NCBI RefSeq assembly: GCF_014204895.1
Contig: NZ_JACHMF010000001.1
Location: 2,418,001 to 2,482,000, forward strand
Reading direction: 5' to 3'
Origin: Paractinoplanes abujensis
GTDB taxonomy: Bacteria; Actinomycetota; Actinomycetes; Mycobacteriales; Micromonosporaceae
DNA length: 64,000 nt
The position numbers and the translations under genes were made by a program. Of this stretch, positions 1 through 12,456 are shown piece by piece; the first letter of the stretch is position 1; every line of letters begins with the position of its first letter. Under the pieces are notes generated by a model, which saw only the letters and a list, made by a program, of their open reading frames with translations, searched no databases and was not told the DNA's origin.

Positions 1-1245
1 CCGCACGTCGGCCGGGCCCGGTCCCGGCTGCAGGGTCACCGCAGCCGTCCCGGCCGAGTCGCGCAGCGGGCCGACCAGGTCGCGCAGCAGCCGGTTGAGG
101 TCGAACGTGGTCGGCTGGGTGATTTCGCGCCGCCCGAAGGCCAGCAGCTGCTGGGTCAGCGCCTTGGCCCGTTCGCCGCCCTTGATCACTTGCCCGAGGT
201 CGGCGGCCAGCGAAGCCGACAGGTCGGGCGGGAGGGTGTCCGCCGCTTCGTCGAGGGATTCCAGGGCCAGGGTGGTGTAGCCGAGGATCGCCCCGAGGAT
301 GTTGTTGAAGTCGTGCGCGGCCCCACCGGCCATGCGGCGCAGGCTGTCCAGCCGTTCGGCGTCGCGCCGCCGGGCCTCGTCCTGCCGCCGTTTGCTCTCG
401 TCGCGCAGACGTTCCTCGGCGGCCACCAGGTCGGAGACGTCGTCCACCATGAGGACGCCGCCGGCCAGTTCGGCCTCCTCGTCGTCCTGGATGTGCCGCA
501 GTTGCAGGCGCAGGTAGCGCGACGTGCCGTCGGGCAGTTCGAGGCAGTGGGTGAACCGGCGCTCGGACGCCCCGCCGCGCAGCAGGTCGAGGGCGGATCG
601 GCGGTCGGCGGCGTCGAGGCTGTTCAGCCAGCCCCGGCCGAGCAGGGCCGCGATCGGCGTGTGCATGATCTCGGCCAGCCGCGGGTTGATGTAGTCGGCC
701 TCGCCGTCCGCGTCGAGCAGGGCGATGCCGACCGGTGAGGCCACGGCCATCGCCTCGAAGCGTTTCTCGGTGTGGTGCAGCGCGCGCACCTTCTCGATCA
801 GCTTGGCGTTGACCGCCTGCACGTGGGCCTGGGCGAAGTCCCCGGAGGGCACCACGTCGATCGAGACGGGGCCTTCGGCGAGGGCGGCGTCGACGGCGTC
901 GAGCAGTTCGTCGGGGCTCTGCGAGCGCAGCACGACCTGGCTGACCCCGCACGCCTCGGCGATGGGCCGGGTCTCGGGTTCGAGGTAGTTGGCCGTGTAG
1001 AAGATCACGGGCGCTTGCGCGGCCACCTCGTCGGGGTCGTGCCGCAGCCGGTGCACGAGTTCGAGACCGTCGATGCCGGGCATGAGCACGTCGGAGACGA
1101 CGACGTCGGGGTGGTGCTCGTGGGCCAGGCGCAGCGCGTCGGCGCCGTCGTGGGCCTCGATCACGTCGTGGCCGCGATAGCCGAGCAGCAAACGGACGAT
1201 ATCGCGGTTCGCGGCGACATCGTCGACGACCATCACCGTCGCCAC
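1..1245 (-). CDS. Hybrid receiver-PAS-histidine kinase (3' end outside window)
   Basis: The reverse strand reads a response-regulator receiver domain first (VMVVDD near the start, acidic pocket, phospho-acceptor region VVSDVLMPGIDG), then a PAS domain (about residues 165-285), then a short coiled stretch and a HisKA domain whose motif AHDFNN places the phospho-accepting histidine at about residue 311. The frame is still open at base 1, so the ATPase domain lies outside the window. The GTG at 1245 is chosen because GAGGAG sits 6 nt upstream and an in-frame stop lies just before it. The AHDFNN form is typical of soluble hybrid kinases. No membrane segment is seen, so it is probably cytoplasmic. 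It is divergent from the next hybrid kinase, 65 bp away, suggesting a shared control region. Confidence 0.88.
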   Translation of the reverse strand, partial: MATVMVVDDVAANRDIVRLLLGYRGHDVIEAHDGADALRLAHEHHPDVVVSDVLMPGIDGLELVHRLRHDPDEVAAQAPVIFYTANYLEPETRPIAEACGVSQVVLRSQSPDELLDAVDAALAEGPVSIDVVPSGDFAQAHVQAVNAKLIEKVRALHHTEKRFEAMAVASPVGIALLDADGEADYINPRLAEIMHTPIAALLGRGWLNSLDAADRRSALDLLRGGASERRFTHCLELPDGTSRYLRLQLRHIQDDEEAELAGGVLMVDDVSDLVAAEERLRDESKRRQDEARRRDAERLDSLRRMAGGAAHDFNNILGAILGYTTLALESLDEAADTLPPDLSASLAADLGQVIKGGERAKALTQQLLAFGRREITQPTTFDLNRLLRDLVGPLRDSAGTAAVTLQPGPGPADVR

Positions 1246-1310
1246 CGGCGGCTCCTCATCTCATCCTGTCCGTTATAAGACTAAAGCACATTATTTCCCT
1301 TGTACGGTTA

Positions 1311-4772
<3,462 letters not shown>

Positions 4773-6568
4773 GACTGGTCGCCGATCGAGCCGCCCCATT
4801 TGAAGCAGGCCTCGCCGGCCACGGCCTTGACGGGGCCGACGTAGTCGATCGACGACGTGTTGTCCTGCGTCGGGCCCTGCCCCTGCACCTCGAGGTAGGC
4901 CGACATGGCGGAGCTCTCCCCGATGCCGGTCAGCTTGACCGTGACCACGCAGCTCTCGTCGCTGTCCTCGTTGTAGAGCAGGTAGACCCGGCCGCTGGTG
5001 CCGCCGCCCTTGAGGTTCTTGCGGTCGGCCACGTCGAACCCGTCGCCGCAGGCCGCAACCGGGTCCTGCGGCTGAGCCTGCGGTTTGGTCGTGGTGGGTT
5101 CGGTGGTGGGCTCCGCCTTGTCCGTGGTCTTGTCGGGTTCGGGGTCCTTCGTCTTGGTGCCGCCCGTCCGGCCGGGCTTGGCGGCCGGCGCCGTGGTCGC
5201 CCCGTCGGCCGCCACGATGTCGCCGCCGGAGTCGTCCGACCCGCCGAACAGCGACGGCCAGGCCACGGCGAGACCGACCCCGCCCACGGCGACCAGGGCC
5301 GCCACGGTCGCGGCGACGATCGTCATCCGCCGCTTGGCCGGCCCGGAGCCGGACGGGTCGGCGTCGTAGGACGCCGAACGACCGTTGCCACCGATGCCGC
5401 CGCTCGCCGCGCCCGGCCGCGGGACCGAGGCCGCGCCGGACACCGACGCCGAGCCCGACGTGTTGAAGCCGGCCTGCGGGGCGCGGCCGGCCTGGGCCCG
5501 GCCCTGCTGGAAGCCGCCCTGCGGGGCGTTGCCGAAGCCGCCCGGAGCGCCGGACGGGAAGCCGCTCTGCGGTCCGCCGGCATAGCCGCCGACCCGGGTC
5601 GGCGCGGGCCCGGCCGGATAGCCGCCCGTCTGCGCGGGTTGCCGCGGCCCCACCTGGGCCCGCCCCGAGCTGGGGAAACCGGCCGCCGTGTGCCCCGGCC
5701 CGCCGTTCGGACGGTAGGGCCGGGTCTGCGGCGGGACCCCGCCACCCTGCATGCGGCCCGGCGCGCGGGCGGCCGCGGCCAGCTCGGCGGCGCTGGCGAA
5801 CCGGTGCGAGGGCTCCTTGGCCAGGGTGCGCAGCACCAGCGCGGCCACCGGCTGGGGCACGTCGGGCGGCAGGGTGGGAAGGTCCCCGTACACCAGTTGG
5901 GTCATCACCTGCAGCGGGTTGTCGCCGATGTAGGGCGGGCGCCCGGTGAGGCAGCAGTAGGCGACGGCGCCCAGCGCGTACACGTCGGTGGGCGGGCCGA
6001 TCGGCTTGCCCTCGGCCTGCTCGGGCGCCATGTAGTTGGCCGAGCCGAGCACCACGTTGGTGCCGGTCAGGCCGTTGGCGGTGGCCGAGCGGGCGACGCC
6101 GAAGTCGACCAGCACGATCGCGCCGCCCGGGCGGACGAGCAGGTTGGCCGGTTTGACGTCGCGGTGCACGATGCCCGCCTCGTGCGCGACCTGCAGCGCG
6201 TCGGCCACCTGGGCCACGATCGTCATGGTCTCGGCGGGGCCGAGCCGGCCCGCCTGCTCGATCCGTTTGGCCAGCGGGATGCCCTCGACGAACTCCATCA
6301 CCAGGTAGTCGCCGTCGGCGGTCTCGCCGTAGTCGTAGACCTGCACGATGCCGGGGTGGCGCAGCGCGGCCATCATGCGCGCCTCGGTGCGGAAGCGGGT
6401 GACGAACTCGCGGTCGTTGCGCAGCGCCGGAAGCATCACCTTGATCGCGACCTGGCGGTGCAGCATGACGTCCTCGCCACGCCAGACCTCACCCATGCCG
6501 CCTGCGGCGAGGCGTCGGGTCAGGCGGTAGCGGTCGCTGAGCATGGCTCCGGGGGCAAGCACCCGATC

Positions 6569-6574
6569 ATGTTA
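6569..6574 (-). promoter_or_regulatory. -10 box of leaderless Ser/Thr kinase gene
   Basis: Reverse-strand TAACAT followed by 6 nt and then the GTG start at 6562, so transcription should begin at the start codon. This fits the TANNNT rule of actinobacterial leaderless genes. No clear -35 was recognised. Confidence 0.55.
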
Positions 6575-6606
6575 CTCACGGCCGGCGAGGGGCCCGACGC
6601 ACAGAG

Positions 6607-6645
6607 CGGCCCGGCCTTCCGCACGGGGGACGGAAGGCCGGGCCG
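6607..6645 (-). terminator. 15-bp perfect hairpin behind dctA
   Basis: Arms 6607-6621 and 6631-6645 are exact reverse complements (CGGCCCGGCCTTCCG) around a 9-nt loop. It sits 31 bp after the dctA stop and before the kinase promoter, so it should insulate the two genes. There is no U tract, as is usual in high-G+C actinobacteria. Confidence 0.75.
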
Positions 6646-6676
6646 CCGAGGTGGCACCGGATGGAGGCCCGCTGGG

Positions 6677-8053
6677 TCAGGCCTTGGCGGCCGGCGCCGG
6701 TTCCGCGGCGGCGCCGGAATCCTGCGACGGGGTGTCGTCCTCGGCGTCGTCGAGCATGGTGGCCTCGTCGAACGGGTCCTCGCCGGCCAGCACGGCCCGG
6801 GTCTTGTCGCGGTCGATCTCGTTGGTCCAGGTGCCGACCAGCACGGTGGCGACGGCGTTGCCGGCGAAGTTGGTCAGGGCCCGCGCCTCGGACATGAACC
6901 GGTCGATGCCGACGATCAGGCCGACGCCGTCGACCAGTTCGGGGCGGTGGCTCTGCAGGCCGCCGGCCAGGGTGGCCAGGCCGGCGCCGGTGATGCCGGC
7001 CGCGCCCTTGGAGGCGATGACCATGAAGACCAGCAGGGAGATCTGCTCGCCGATGGAGAGCGGCTGGTCGAGCGCCTCGGCGATGAACAGCGAGGCCATG
7101 GTGAGGTAGATCGCCGTGCCGTCGAGGTTGAAGGAGTACCCGGTCGGGACGGTGATGCCGACGACCGGCTTGCTGACGCCCAGGTGTTCCATCTTGGCGA
7201 TCAGCCGGGGCAGCGCCGACTCCGACGACGACGTCGACAGGATCAGCAGGAACTCGCGGCCGAGGTATTTGAGCAGCGAGAACAGGTTGATCCGGGTGAA
7301 CAGCCAGAGCAGGGCGCCGAGGATGAGGAACACGAAGATCGCGCAGGTGATGTAGAAGGCGATCATGATCTGGGCCAGGCTCTTGAGCGCGTCGACGCCG
7401 GTCTCGCCGACCACCGCCGCGATGGCGCCGAACGCGCCGATCGGGGCCAGCCACATGATCATGGCCAGGATCTTGAAGACGAGCCGCTGGATCACGGTGA
7501 TCGCGCGCAGCACGGGCTCGCCGCGGCGGCCCATGCCCTGCACGGCGAAACCGACCAGCAGCGCCACGAGCAGGGTCTCCAGCACCTCGCCGTCGGTCAG
7601 CGAGGAGAGCAGGCTGTTGGGGATGATGCCGAGCACGAAGTCGGCCAGGCCCTCGTCGGCCGATTCGCCCACCTGCTTCTGCCCGGCCGCGGCGGCCGCG
7701 GCGTCCAGGTGCAGGCCGGAGCCGGGGTGGATGATGTTGCCGACGACGAGGCCGATCGCCAGCGCCGCGGTCGACATGATCAGGAAGTAACCGAGGGCCA
7801 GGCCGCCGACCCGGCCCACCTTGGCCGCCTGCCGGATCGAGCCGACGCCGAGCACGATCGTGCAGAAGATGACCGGGGCGATCATCATCTTGATCAGGTT
7901 CACGAAGCCGGTGCCGATCGGCTTCAGTTCCTTGGCCACGTCGGGCGCCGCGAGACCGACCGCGATGCCGGCCAGGACCGCGACGATCACCGCCAGGTAA
8001 AGGTAGTGCGTTCGGTCCCGCCGGACCCGCGGAGTGGGGGTTTGGGTCTCCAT
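6677..8053 (-). CDS. dctA: DctA/GltP-family dicarboxylate (or glutamate):cation symporter
   Basis: A 458-residue polytopic carrier of the DAACS family. Family signatures are clear: the serine-rich stretch SSSESALPRL, the motif TGYSFNLDGTAIYLT, the re-entrant loop SKGAAGITGAG and the NFAGNAVATV helix that binds substrate carboxylates. The protein starts with a short polar N-terminus before the first helix, and the C-terminus is acidic and disordered. It is divergent (80 bp) from a DcuS/CitA-like sensor and DcuR-like regulator. In other bacteria that arrangement controls C4-dicarboxylate uptake, so succinate, fumarate, malate or aspartate are the likely substrates. Family members also take glutamate, so the substrate is inferred mainly from context. 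Confidence 0.9.
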   Translation of the reverse strand: METQTPTPRVRRDRTHYLYLAVIVAVLAGIAVGLAAPDVAKELKPIGTGFVNLIKMMIAPVIFCTIVLGVGSIRQAAKVGRVGGLALGYFLIMSTAALAIGLVVGNIIHPGSGLHLDAAAAAAGQKQVGESADEGLADFVLGIIPNSLLSSLTDGEVLETLLVALLVGFAVQGMGRRGEPVLRAITVIQRLVFKILAMIMWLAPIGAFGAIAAVVGETGVDALKSLAQIMIAFYITCAIFVFLILGALLWLFTRINLFSLLKYLGREFLLILSTSSSESALPRLIAKMEHLGVSKPVVGITVPTGYSFNLDGTAIYLTMASLFIAEALDQPLSIGEQISLLVFMVIASKGAAGITGAGLATLAGGLQSHRPELVDGVGLIVGIDRFMSEARALTNFAGNAVATVLVGTWTNEIDRDKTRAVLAGEDPFDEATMLDDAEDDTPSQDSGAAAEPAPAAKA

Positions 8054-8133
8054 GCCGCAGACTGTGTCCTGCGTCTCACCCCGGGCGCGACATTGCGTTC
8101 ATTCTGTTTACCGCAGGGAACCGGACCGGAAAT

Positions 8134-9684
8134 ATGCCGATCACAAGACGGTGGAGCATCGCGCGGCAGCTCTTCGTGCTCCAGGTGCTGGTCGTGACCA
8201 CACTGGTGGCGATCGGCACGGCGGGCGCGGTGCGGCTGGCCCAGGAGGACACCGAGCAGGCGGCCATCGACCAGGTGATCGGCATCGCGTACGCGGTGGC
8301 CAACTCGCCCACGGTCGTCGACGCGCTGCACGAGCCGGATCCGTCGGCGATCCTGCAGCCGTACACGGAAAGCGTGCGCCTGGCCACGAACACCACCTTC
8401 ATCGTCGTCATGGCCCGCGACCGCACGCGTTTCACCCACACCAGCCCCGAGCTGATCGGCCGTCCGTTCATCGGCTCGATCGACGACGCCCTGCACGGCG
8501 GCACCGTGGTCGAGAAGAGCGTCGGCACGCTGGGCGAATCAGTGCGCACAGTCGTCCCGGTGACCGAGCGCGGCGCCGTGGTCGCGCTCGTCTCGGTCGG
8601 CATCACGACCCACGCTCTCAACCAGAAACTGCTTTCCCGTACGCCGGCGGTCGCCGTGCCCACCGCGCTGGCGCTGCTCATCGCGGCGGCCGGGTCGTGG
8701 CTGCTCAGCCGCCGGTTGCGCCGGCAGACCCACGGCCTCGGCCCGGCCGAGATGACCAGGATGTACGAATACCACGACGCGGTGCTGCACTCCGTGCGCG
8801 AGGGCCTGGTCGTGGCCGACCGCGCGGGCCGGGTGACCCTGGTCAACGACGAGGGCCGCCGCCTGCTGGGCCTGACCGACGACTCGCTCGACATGCCGCC
8901 CGAGGTGAGCGAGCTGCTCGCGGCCAAGACCACGGTCGCCGACGAGCCCGTGCTGGCCGGCGACCGGGTGCTCGTGGCCAATCAGCGGGTGATCCGCTCC
9001 GAGGGGCAGACCGTGGGCACGGTCCTGACGCTTCGCGACCACACCGAGCTGCGTACGCTCACCGGCGAACTGGATTCCGTACGCGGTCTGACCGAGGCGC
9101 TGCGGTCGCAGGCCCACGAGGCGGCGAACCGGCTGCACACCGTGCTGACCATGGTCGAGCTCGGCCGCACCGAGGAGGCACTGCAACTGGCGACCGCCGA
9201 ACTGGCCGTGGCCCAGCAGCTGACCGACCAGGTGGTGGGGGCGGTCAGCGAGCCCGCCCTGGCCGCGCTGCTGCTGGGCAAGTCGGCCCAGGCCGCCGAG
9301 CGCGGCGCGCAACTGGTGATCGACGAGGATTCCCGCCTCGGCGACACGACGCCGCTGCCCAGCCGCGACTTGATCACGGTGGTGGGCAACCTGGTCGACA
9401 ACGCGCTGGAGGCGGTGGCCGGCACCGGGCCGCCGCGGGTGGTGACCGTGCTGGTGCGCGAGGCCGACGGTGAGGTGCTGGTGCGGGTGGGCGACACCGG
9501 GCCGGGGCTGCCCGAGGGGGCGTTCACCCGGGGCTGGTCGACCAAGGCGCGGGGCCGCGGGCTGGGACTGGCGCTGGTCAAGCAGGTGTCCGACCGGCAC
9601 GGGGGCAGCATCGGCGTCACCGCCGGACCGGGCGGCGGCGCCCTGATCACCGTACGGCTTCCCCTGCCGGCGGTCGTCCCGTGA
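8134..9684 (+). CDS. CitA/DcuS-family sensor histidine kinase
   Basis: A 516-residue membrane sensor. Helix one is at about residues 12-35, followed by an extracytoplasmic PAS-like (PDC) domain (about 38-165), helix two (about 170-190) and a cytoplasmic PAS (about 205-300). A short kinase core follows: the phospho-acceptor is His 328 in QAHEAANRLHT, with N-box NLVDNALEA, DTGPGLP and GRGLGLAL. This compact HPK family matches CitA, DcuS and DctB-like carboxylate sensors, whose outer domain binds di- or tricarboxylates. Its GTGA overlap with the regulator and its divergence from the carrier gene support a role in inducing dicarboxylate uptake. A GGACCGG ribosome binding site lies close to the ATG. 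Confidence 0.92.
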   Translation: MPITRRWSIARQLFVLQVLVVTTLVAIGTAGAVRLAQEDTEQAAIDQVIGIAYAVANSPTVVDALHEPDPSAILQPYTESVRLATNTTFIVVMARDRTRFTHTSPELIGRPFIGSIDDALHGGTVVEKSVGTLGESVRTVVPVTERGAVVALVSVGITTHALNQKLLSRTPAVAVPTALALLIAAAGSWLLSRRLRRQTHGLGPAEMTRMYEYHDAVLHSVREGLVVADRAGRVTLVNDEGRRLLGLTDDSLDMPPEVSELLAAKTTVADEPVLAGDRVLVANQRVIRSEGQTVGTVLTLRDHTELRTLTGELDSVRGLTEALRSQAHEAANRLHTVLTMVELGRTEEALQLATAELAVAQQLTDQVVGAVSEPALAALLLGKSAQAAERGAQLVIDEDSRLGDTTPLPSRDLITVVGNLVDNALEAVAGTGPPRVVTVLVREADGEVLVRVGDTGPGLPEGAFTRGWSTKARGRGLGLALVKQVSDRHGGSIGVTAGPGGGALITVRLPLPAVVP

Positions 9685-10376
9685 GCACCATCCGCGTCCT
9701 GGTCGTCGAGGACGAGCCGCTCCTGGCCGACGCTCACGCGGCGTACGCCGGACGGGTCGAAGGTTTTGAAGTGGCCGGTGTGGCGCACACCGCGCAACGG
9801 GCGATGGCCACGCTGCGCGCGACGCCGGTCGACCTGGTGCTGCTCGACCTCAACCTGCCCGACATGAACGGCCTCGAGCTGACCCGGGCCCTGCGCGCAT
9901 CCGGGATCGGCACGGACGTGCTGGTCGTGACGTCGGCCCGCGACCTCGCGGTGGTGCGGTCGGCGGTGTCGCTGGGCGTGACCCACTACCTGCTCAAACC
10001 GTTCACCTTCGCCACGTTCCGGGAGAAATTGCTCGGATACGCCCGTTATCGCGCACAGATGCTCGGGGCCGAGCAGGTGGCCGCGCAGCACGAGATCGAC
10101 CGCGCGTTCGCGGCGCTGCGCGGCTCCTCCCCCGACTCGCTGCCCAAAGGCCTCGACCAGGGCACCCTCGACCTGATCCTGGGTGTGCTGCGGGCCGGCG
10201 GGACGGACACGCCGGCCGGGCTGTCGGCGGCCGAGGTGGCCGCGCGGATGGGCGCCTCCCGCGTCACCGCACGTCGCTACCTCGAACATCTCGCCGAAAC
10301 CGGACAGGTCCGGCGCAGTCCCCGCTACGGCGGGCCGGGCCGGCCCGAGGTCGAGTACCGCTTCGCCCAGCGCTGA
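9681..10376 (+). CDS. CitB/DcuR-family response regulator
   Basis: A 231-residue regulator translationally coupled to the sensor by a 4-nt GTGA overlap. The N-terminal receiver has acidic residues in VVEDEP, acceptor Asp 56 in LLDLNLPDMNG and the conserved Lys in LLKPF. The C-terminal half has the helix-turn-helix of the CitB/DpiA/DcuR group (LSAAEVAARMGASRVTARRY, then a wing ending GRPEVEYRF). Known relatives activate genes for uptake of citrate or C4-dicarboxylates. The divergent dctA promoter region (8054-8133) is the obvious target. Confidence 0.92.
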   Translation: MSTIRVLVVEDEPLLADAHAAYAGRVEGFEVAGVAHTAQRAMATLRATPVDLVLLDLNLPDMNGLELTRALRASGIGTDVLVVTSARDLAVVRSAVSLGVTHYLLKPFTFATFREKLLGYARYRAQMLGAEQVAAQHEIDRAFAALRGSSPDSLPKGLDQGTLDLILGVLRAGGTDTPAGLSAAEVAARMGASRVTARRYLEHLAETGQVRRSPRYGGPGRPEVEYRFAQR

Positions 10377-10428
10377 CTTTTCCTGCAGACGCGCGCCCCG
10401 CGGCCGATAGTCGAAGCCAGGAGGCGGG

Positions 10429-12015
10429 ATGCAGCCAGTTCAGGAAGTCGTACGTCTGCTCGAGCAGGCGCAGGCCGGGCAGGCCGTCGAGGCGATCGCC
10501 CGTGCCGACGCGCTGCTCGGCGACGCCGAGGTCGACGACGACGGCAACGTCGACGGCGACCACGCCTGCCTGCACTTCGTCCGCGTCATCGCCTTCAACG
10601 TGCTGGGCGACATCCCCGCCTTCGAGGACGCCGTCGAGCGGATGCTGCAGACCGAGGCGTCGCCGGGCTGGCGGGCCGCCGCGCTGGCCTCCCGGGCCGG
10701 CCTGCGCTCGCGCATCGGTGAGGCCCAGGCTGCGCCCTACGACCTCGACGGGGTCCTGCACGACCTGGTCAAGGCCGAGTCGCTGGTGCTGGACGAGACC
10801 GAGCCGGCGGCCGCCGTGAACGCCCGCGTCGCGATCGCCATCGCCTTCTACGAGCTGCGCCTGTACGAGCTGGTCGGACCGCACTACGAGGCCGCCTACA
10901 CGCTGAGCGCCAAGCTCGAACCGGGCAACGGCAACCGGGCCATGTGGCTGATCAACCTGGCCGAGCTGCACCTCGTCTGGGCGCTCGAGCTCTACCAGGT
11001 GGGCGACGCCGCGACCGCCGAGAGCCACACCACCCGGGCCGAGGAGTACGGGGAACGCGCCGCCGCGGAGGCGCAAGGCCCCGACGCCGAGGTGTGGGCG
11101 GACTACGCGCTGCTCGCCGCGGCCTGCGCCAAAGCCGACCGCCAGCTGCCGATCGCCGCCGCCACCGAGATCGGCTACTACCTGGGCCGGCTCCGGGCCC
11201 GCGGGATCAGCGCGCTGCTGCTCGCCTTCGCCGGGCCGTTCCACGCGGTGGCGCTGCGCCGCTCGGCCCAGCCCGAGGAGGCGCTCGAGGTGATCGAACA
11301 GGCCATCGCGGCGTTGCCGCCCGACACGGGCGTGGTCCTGACAGCCGCCCACCACCACACGCATGCGCTGCTGCTGGCCGCGCTGGGCTCGTCGGTGGCC
11401 GCGGCCGGCACCGCGTACGGGCGGACCCTGGCCGTCGCCCTGTGGCAGCAGCGGCTGCGCACCCTCAACTCGGTCGAGACGATCCGCTCGATGGAGCAGC
11501 TGCGCGTCGAGGCCTGGATCGACCCGCTGACCGGACTGGCCAACCGGCGCGCGTTCGACGCGGCCGTGAGCAACTACGAGGGCGGCGCCGACATGTGGGC
11601 GACCGTGCTGGTCATCGACACCGACAAGTTCAAACAGATCAACGACACCGACGGCCACGCGGCCGGCGACGCCGCGCTGCGGGCCATCGCCGACTCGCTG
11701 TCCGCGCTCGTCCGCGCGGACGACCTGGTGGCCCGGCTCGGTGGCGACGAGTTCGCGGTGCTGCTGCCCGGCCTCGGCAACGCCCTGGGCCGCGAGGTGG
11801 CGCAACGGATGGCCGAAGCTGTGCGCGGACTCGACGGCCCGGCCACCCTGAGCATCGGCGTGGCCGGCGGCCCGGCGTCGACCCTGCCCGCCGTGGTCGA
11901 ACTGGCCGACGCGGCCATGTACCGCGCGAAGCGCCGCGGCGGCGACGGCGTCGAGGTCCACGTGCCGCCCCCGCCGACGGTGACCGCCTCGTCGACGCCA
12001 TCGTTGGCCGCCTGA
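10429..12015 (+). CDS. TPR-like sensor with C-terminal diguanylate cyclase (GGDEF)
   Basis: A 528-residue soluble protein. Residues 1-340 are helical, Ala/Leu/Glu-rich and look like tetratricopeptide repeats. Residues about 360-510 form a GGDEF domain starting at DPLTGLANRRAFD, with Asp/Lys/Asn-containing DTDKFKQIND and an intact GGDEF at 438-442. RADD at 429-432 is a canonical RxxD product-inhibition site. An active, feedback-inhibited cyclase making c-di-GMP is therefore expected. A strong ribosome binding site (GGAGGCGGG) precedes the ATG. It lies 52 bp behind the DcuR-like gene on the same strand, so co-transcription is possible. Confidence 0.9.
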   Translation: MQPVQEVVRLLEQAQAGQAVEAIARADALLGDAEVDDDGNVDGDHACLHFVRVIAFNVLGDIPAFEDAVERMLQTEASPGWRAAALASRAGLRSRIGEAQAAPYDLDGVLHDLVKAESLVLDETEPAAAVNARVAIAIAFYELRLYELVGPHYEAAYTLSAKLEPGNGNRAMWLINLAELHLVWALELYQVGDAATAESHTTRAEEYGERAAAEAQGPDAEVWADYALLAAACAKADRQLPIAAATEIGYYLGRLRARGISALLLAFAGPFHAVALRRSAQPEEALEVIEQAIAALPPDTGVVLTAAHHHTHALLLAALGSSVAAAGTAYGRTLAVALWQQRLRTLNSVETIRSMEQLRVEAWIDPLTGLANRRAFDAAVSNYEGGADMWATVLVIDTDKFKQINDTDGHAAGDAALRAIADSLSALVRADDLVARLGGDEFAVLLPGLGNALGREVAQRMAEAVRGLDGPATLSIGVAGGPASTLPAVVELADAAMYRAKRRGGDGVEVHVPPPPTVTASSTPSLAA

Positions 12016-12030
12016 ATCATTGACGGCGGT

Positions 12031-12036
12031 TATGGT
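12031..12036 (+). promoter_or_regulatory. -10 box of leaderless marR gene
   Basis: TATGGT ends 6 nt before the ATG at 12043, the spacing expected for a transcript starting at the initiation codon. No Shine-Dalgarno is visible, which agrees. Confidence 0.5.
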
Positions 12037-12042
12037 AGCCGC

Positions 12043-12456
12043 ATGGCAAGCACTCCCCTGGAGACGTTGTCGTTCCGGCTGGCCCTGCTCGGCGCGGCCC
12101 ACGAGGCGGCCCTGGCCGCGCGACTGTCGACACTGGACCTGAAGCCCAAACACGTGACCCTGCTCAGCCGGCTGCGCTCGGCCGGGGCGGAGTCGCAGGT
12201 GGCCCTGGCCGGGGCCCTCGGCGTGGCGCCCAGCCTGGTGGTTCAGCTCGCCGACCACCTGGAGGAGCGAGGAGCCGTCCAACGCGTACGGGACCCGGCC
12301 GACCGCCGCCGCCAAAGCCTGCGCCTCACCCCGTCGGGCCGCCACCTGCTGGACGCGGCCACCGCGGCGGCGACCACCGTGGACGAGACGCTGGCCCTAT
12401 CCGAGGCCGACCGTCAGGCCCTGGATCGCATACTGGACAACCTGCTGAAACAGTAG
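12043..12456 (+). CDS. MarR-family transcriptional regulator
   Basis: A 137-residue winged-helix protein. The core is LKPKHVTLLSRLRSAGAES, the recognition helix region is LAGALGVAPSLVVQLADHLEERGAV and the wing is RVRDPADRRRQSLRLT, the DxRxR wing typical of MarR proteins. The C-terminal helix pair would form the dimer. It is probably a repressor that responds to a small ligand. It is convergent with the next membrane protein gene and overlaps its 3' end by 60 nt. No target gene is obvious beside it. Confidence 0.9.
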   Translation: MASTPLETLSFRLALLGAAHEAALAARLSTLDLKPKHVTLLSRLRSAGAESQVALAGALGVAPSLVVQLADHLEERGAVQRVRDPADRRRQSLRLTPSGRHLLDAATAAATTVDETLALSEADRQALDRILDNLLKQ

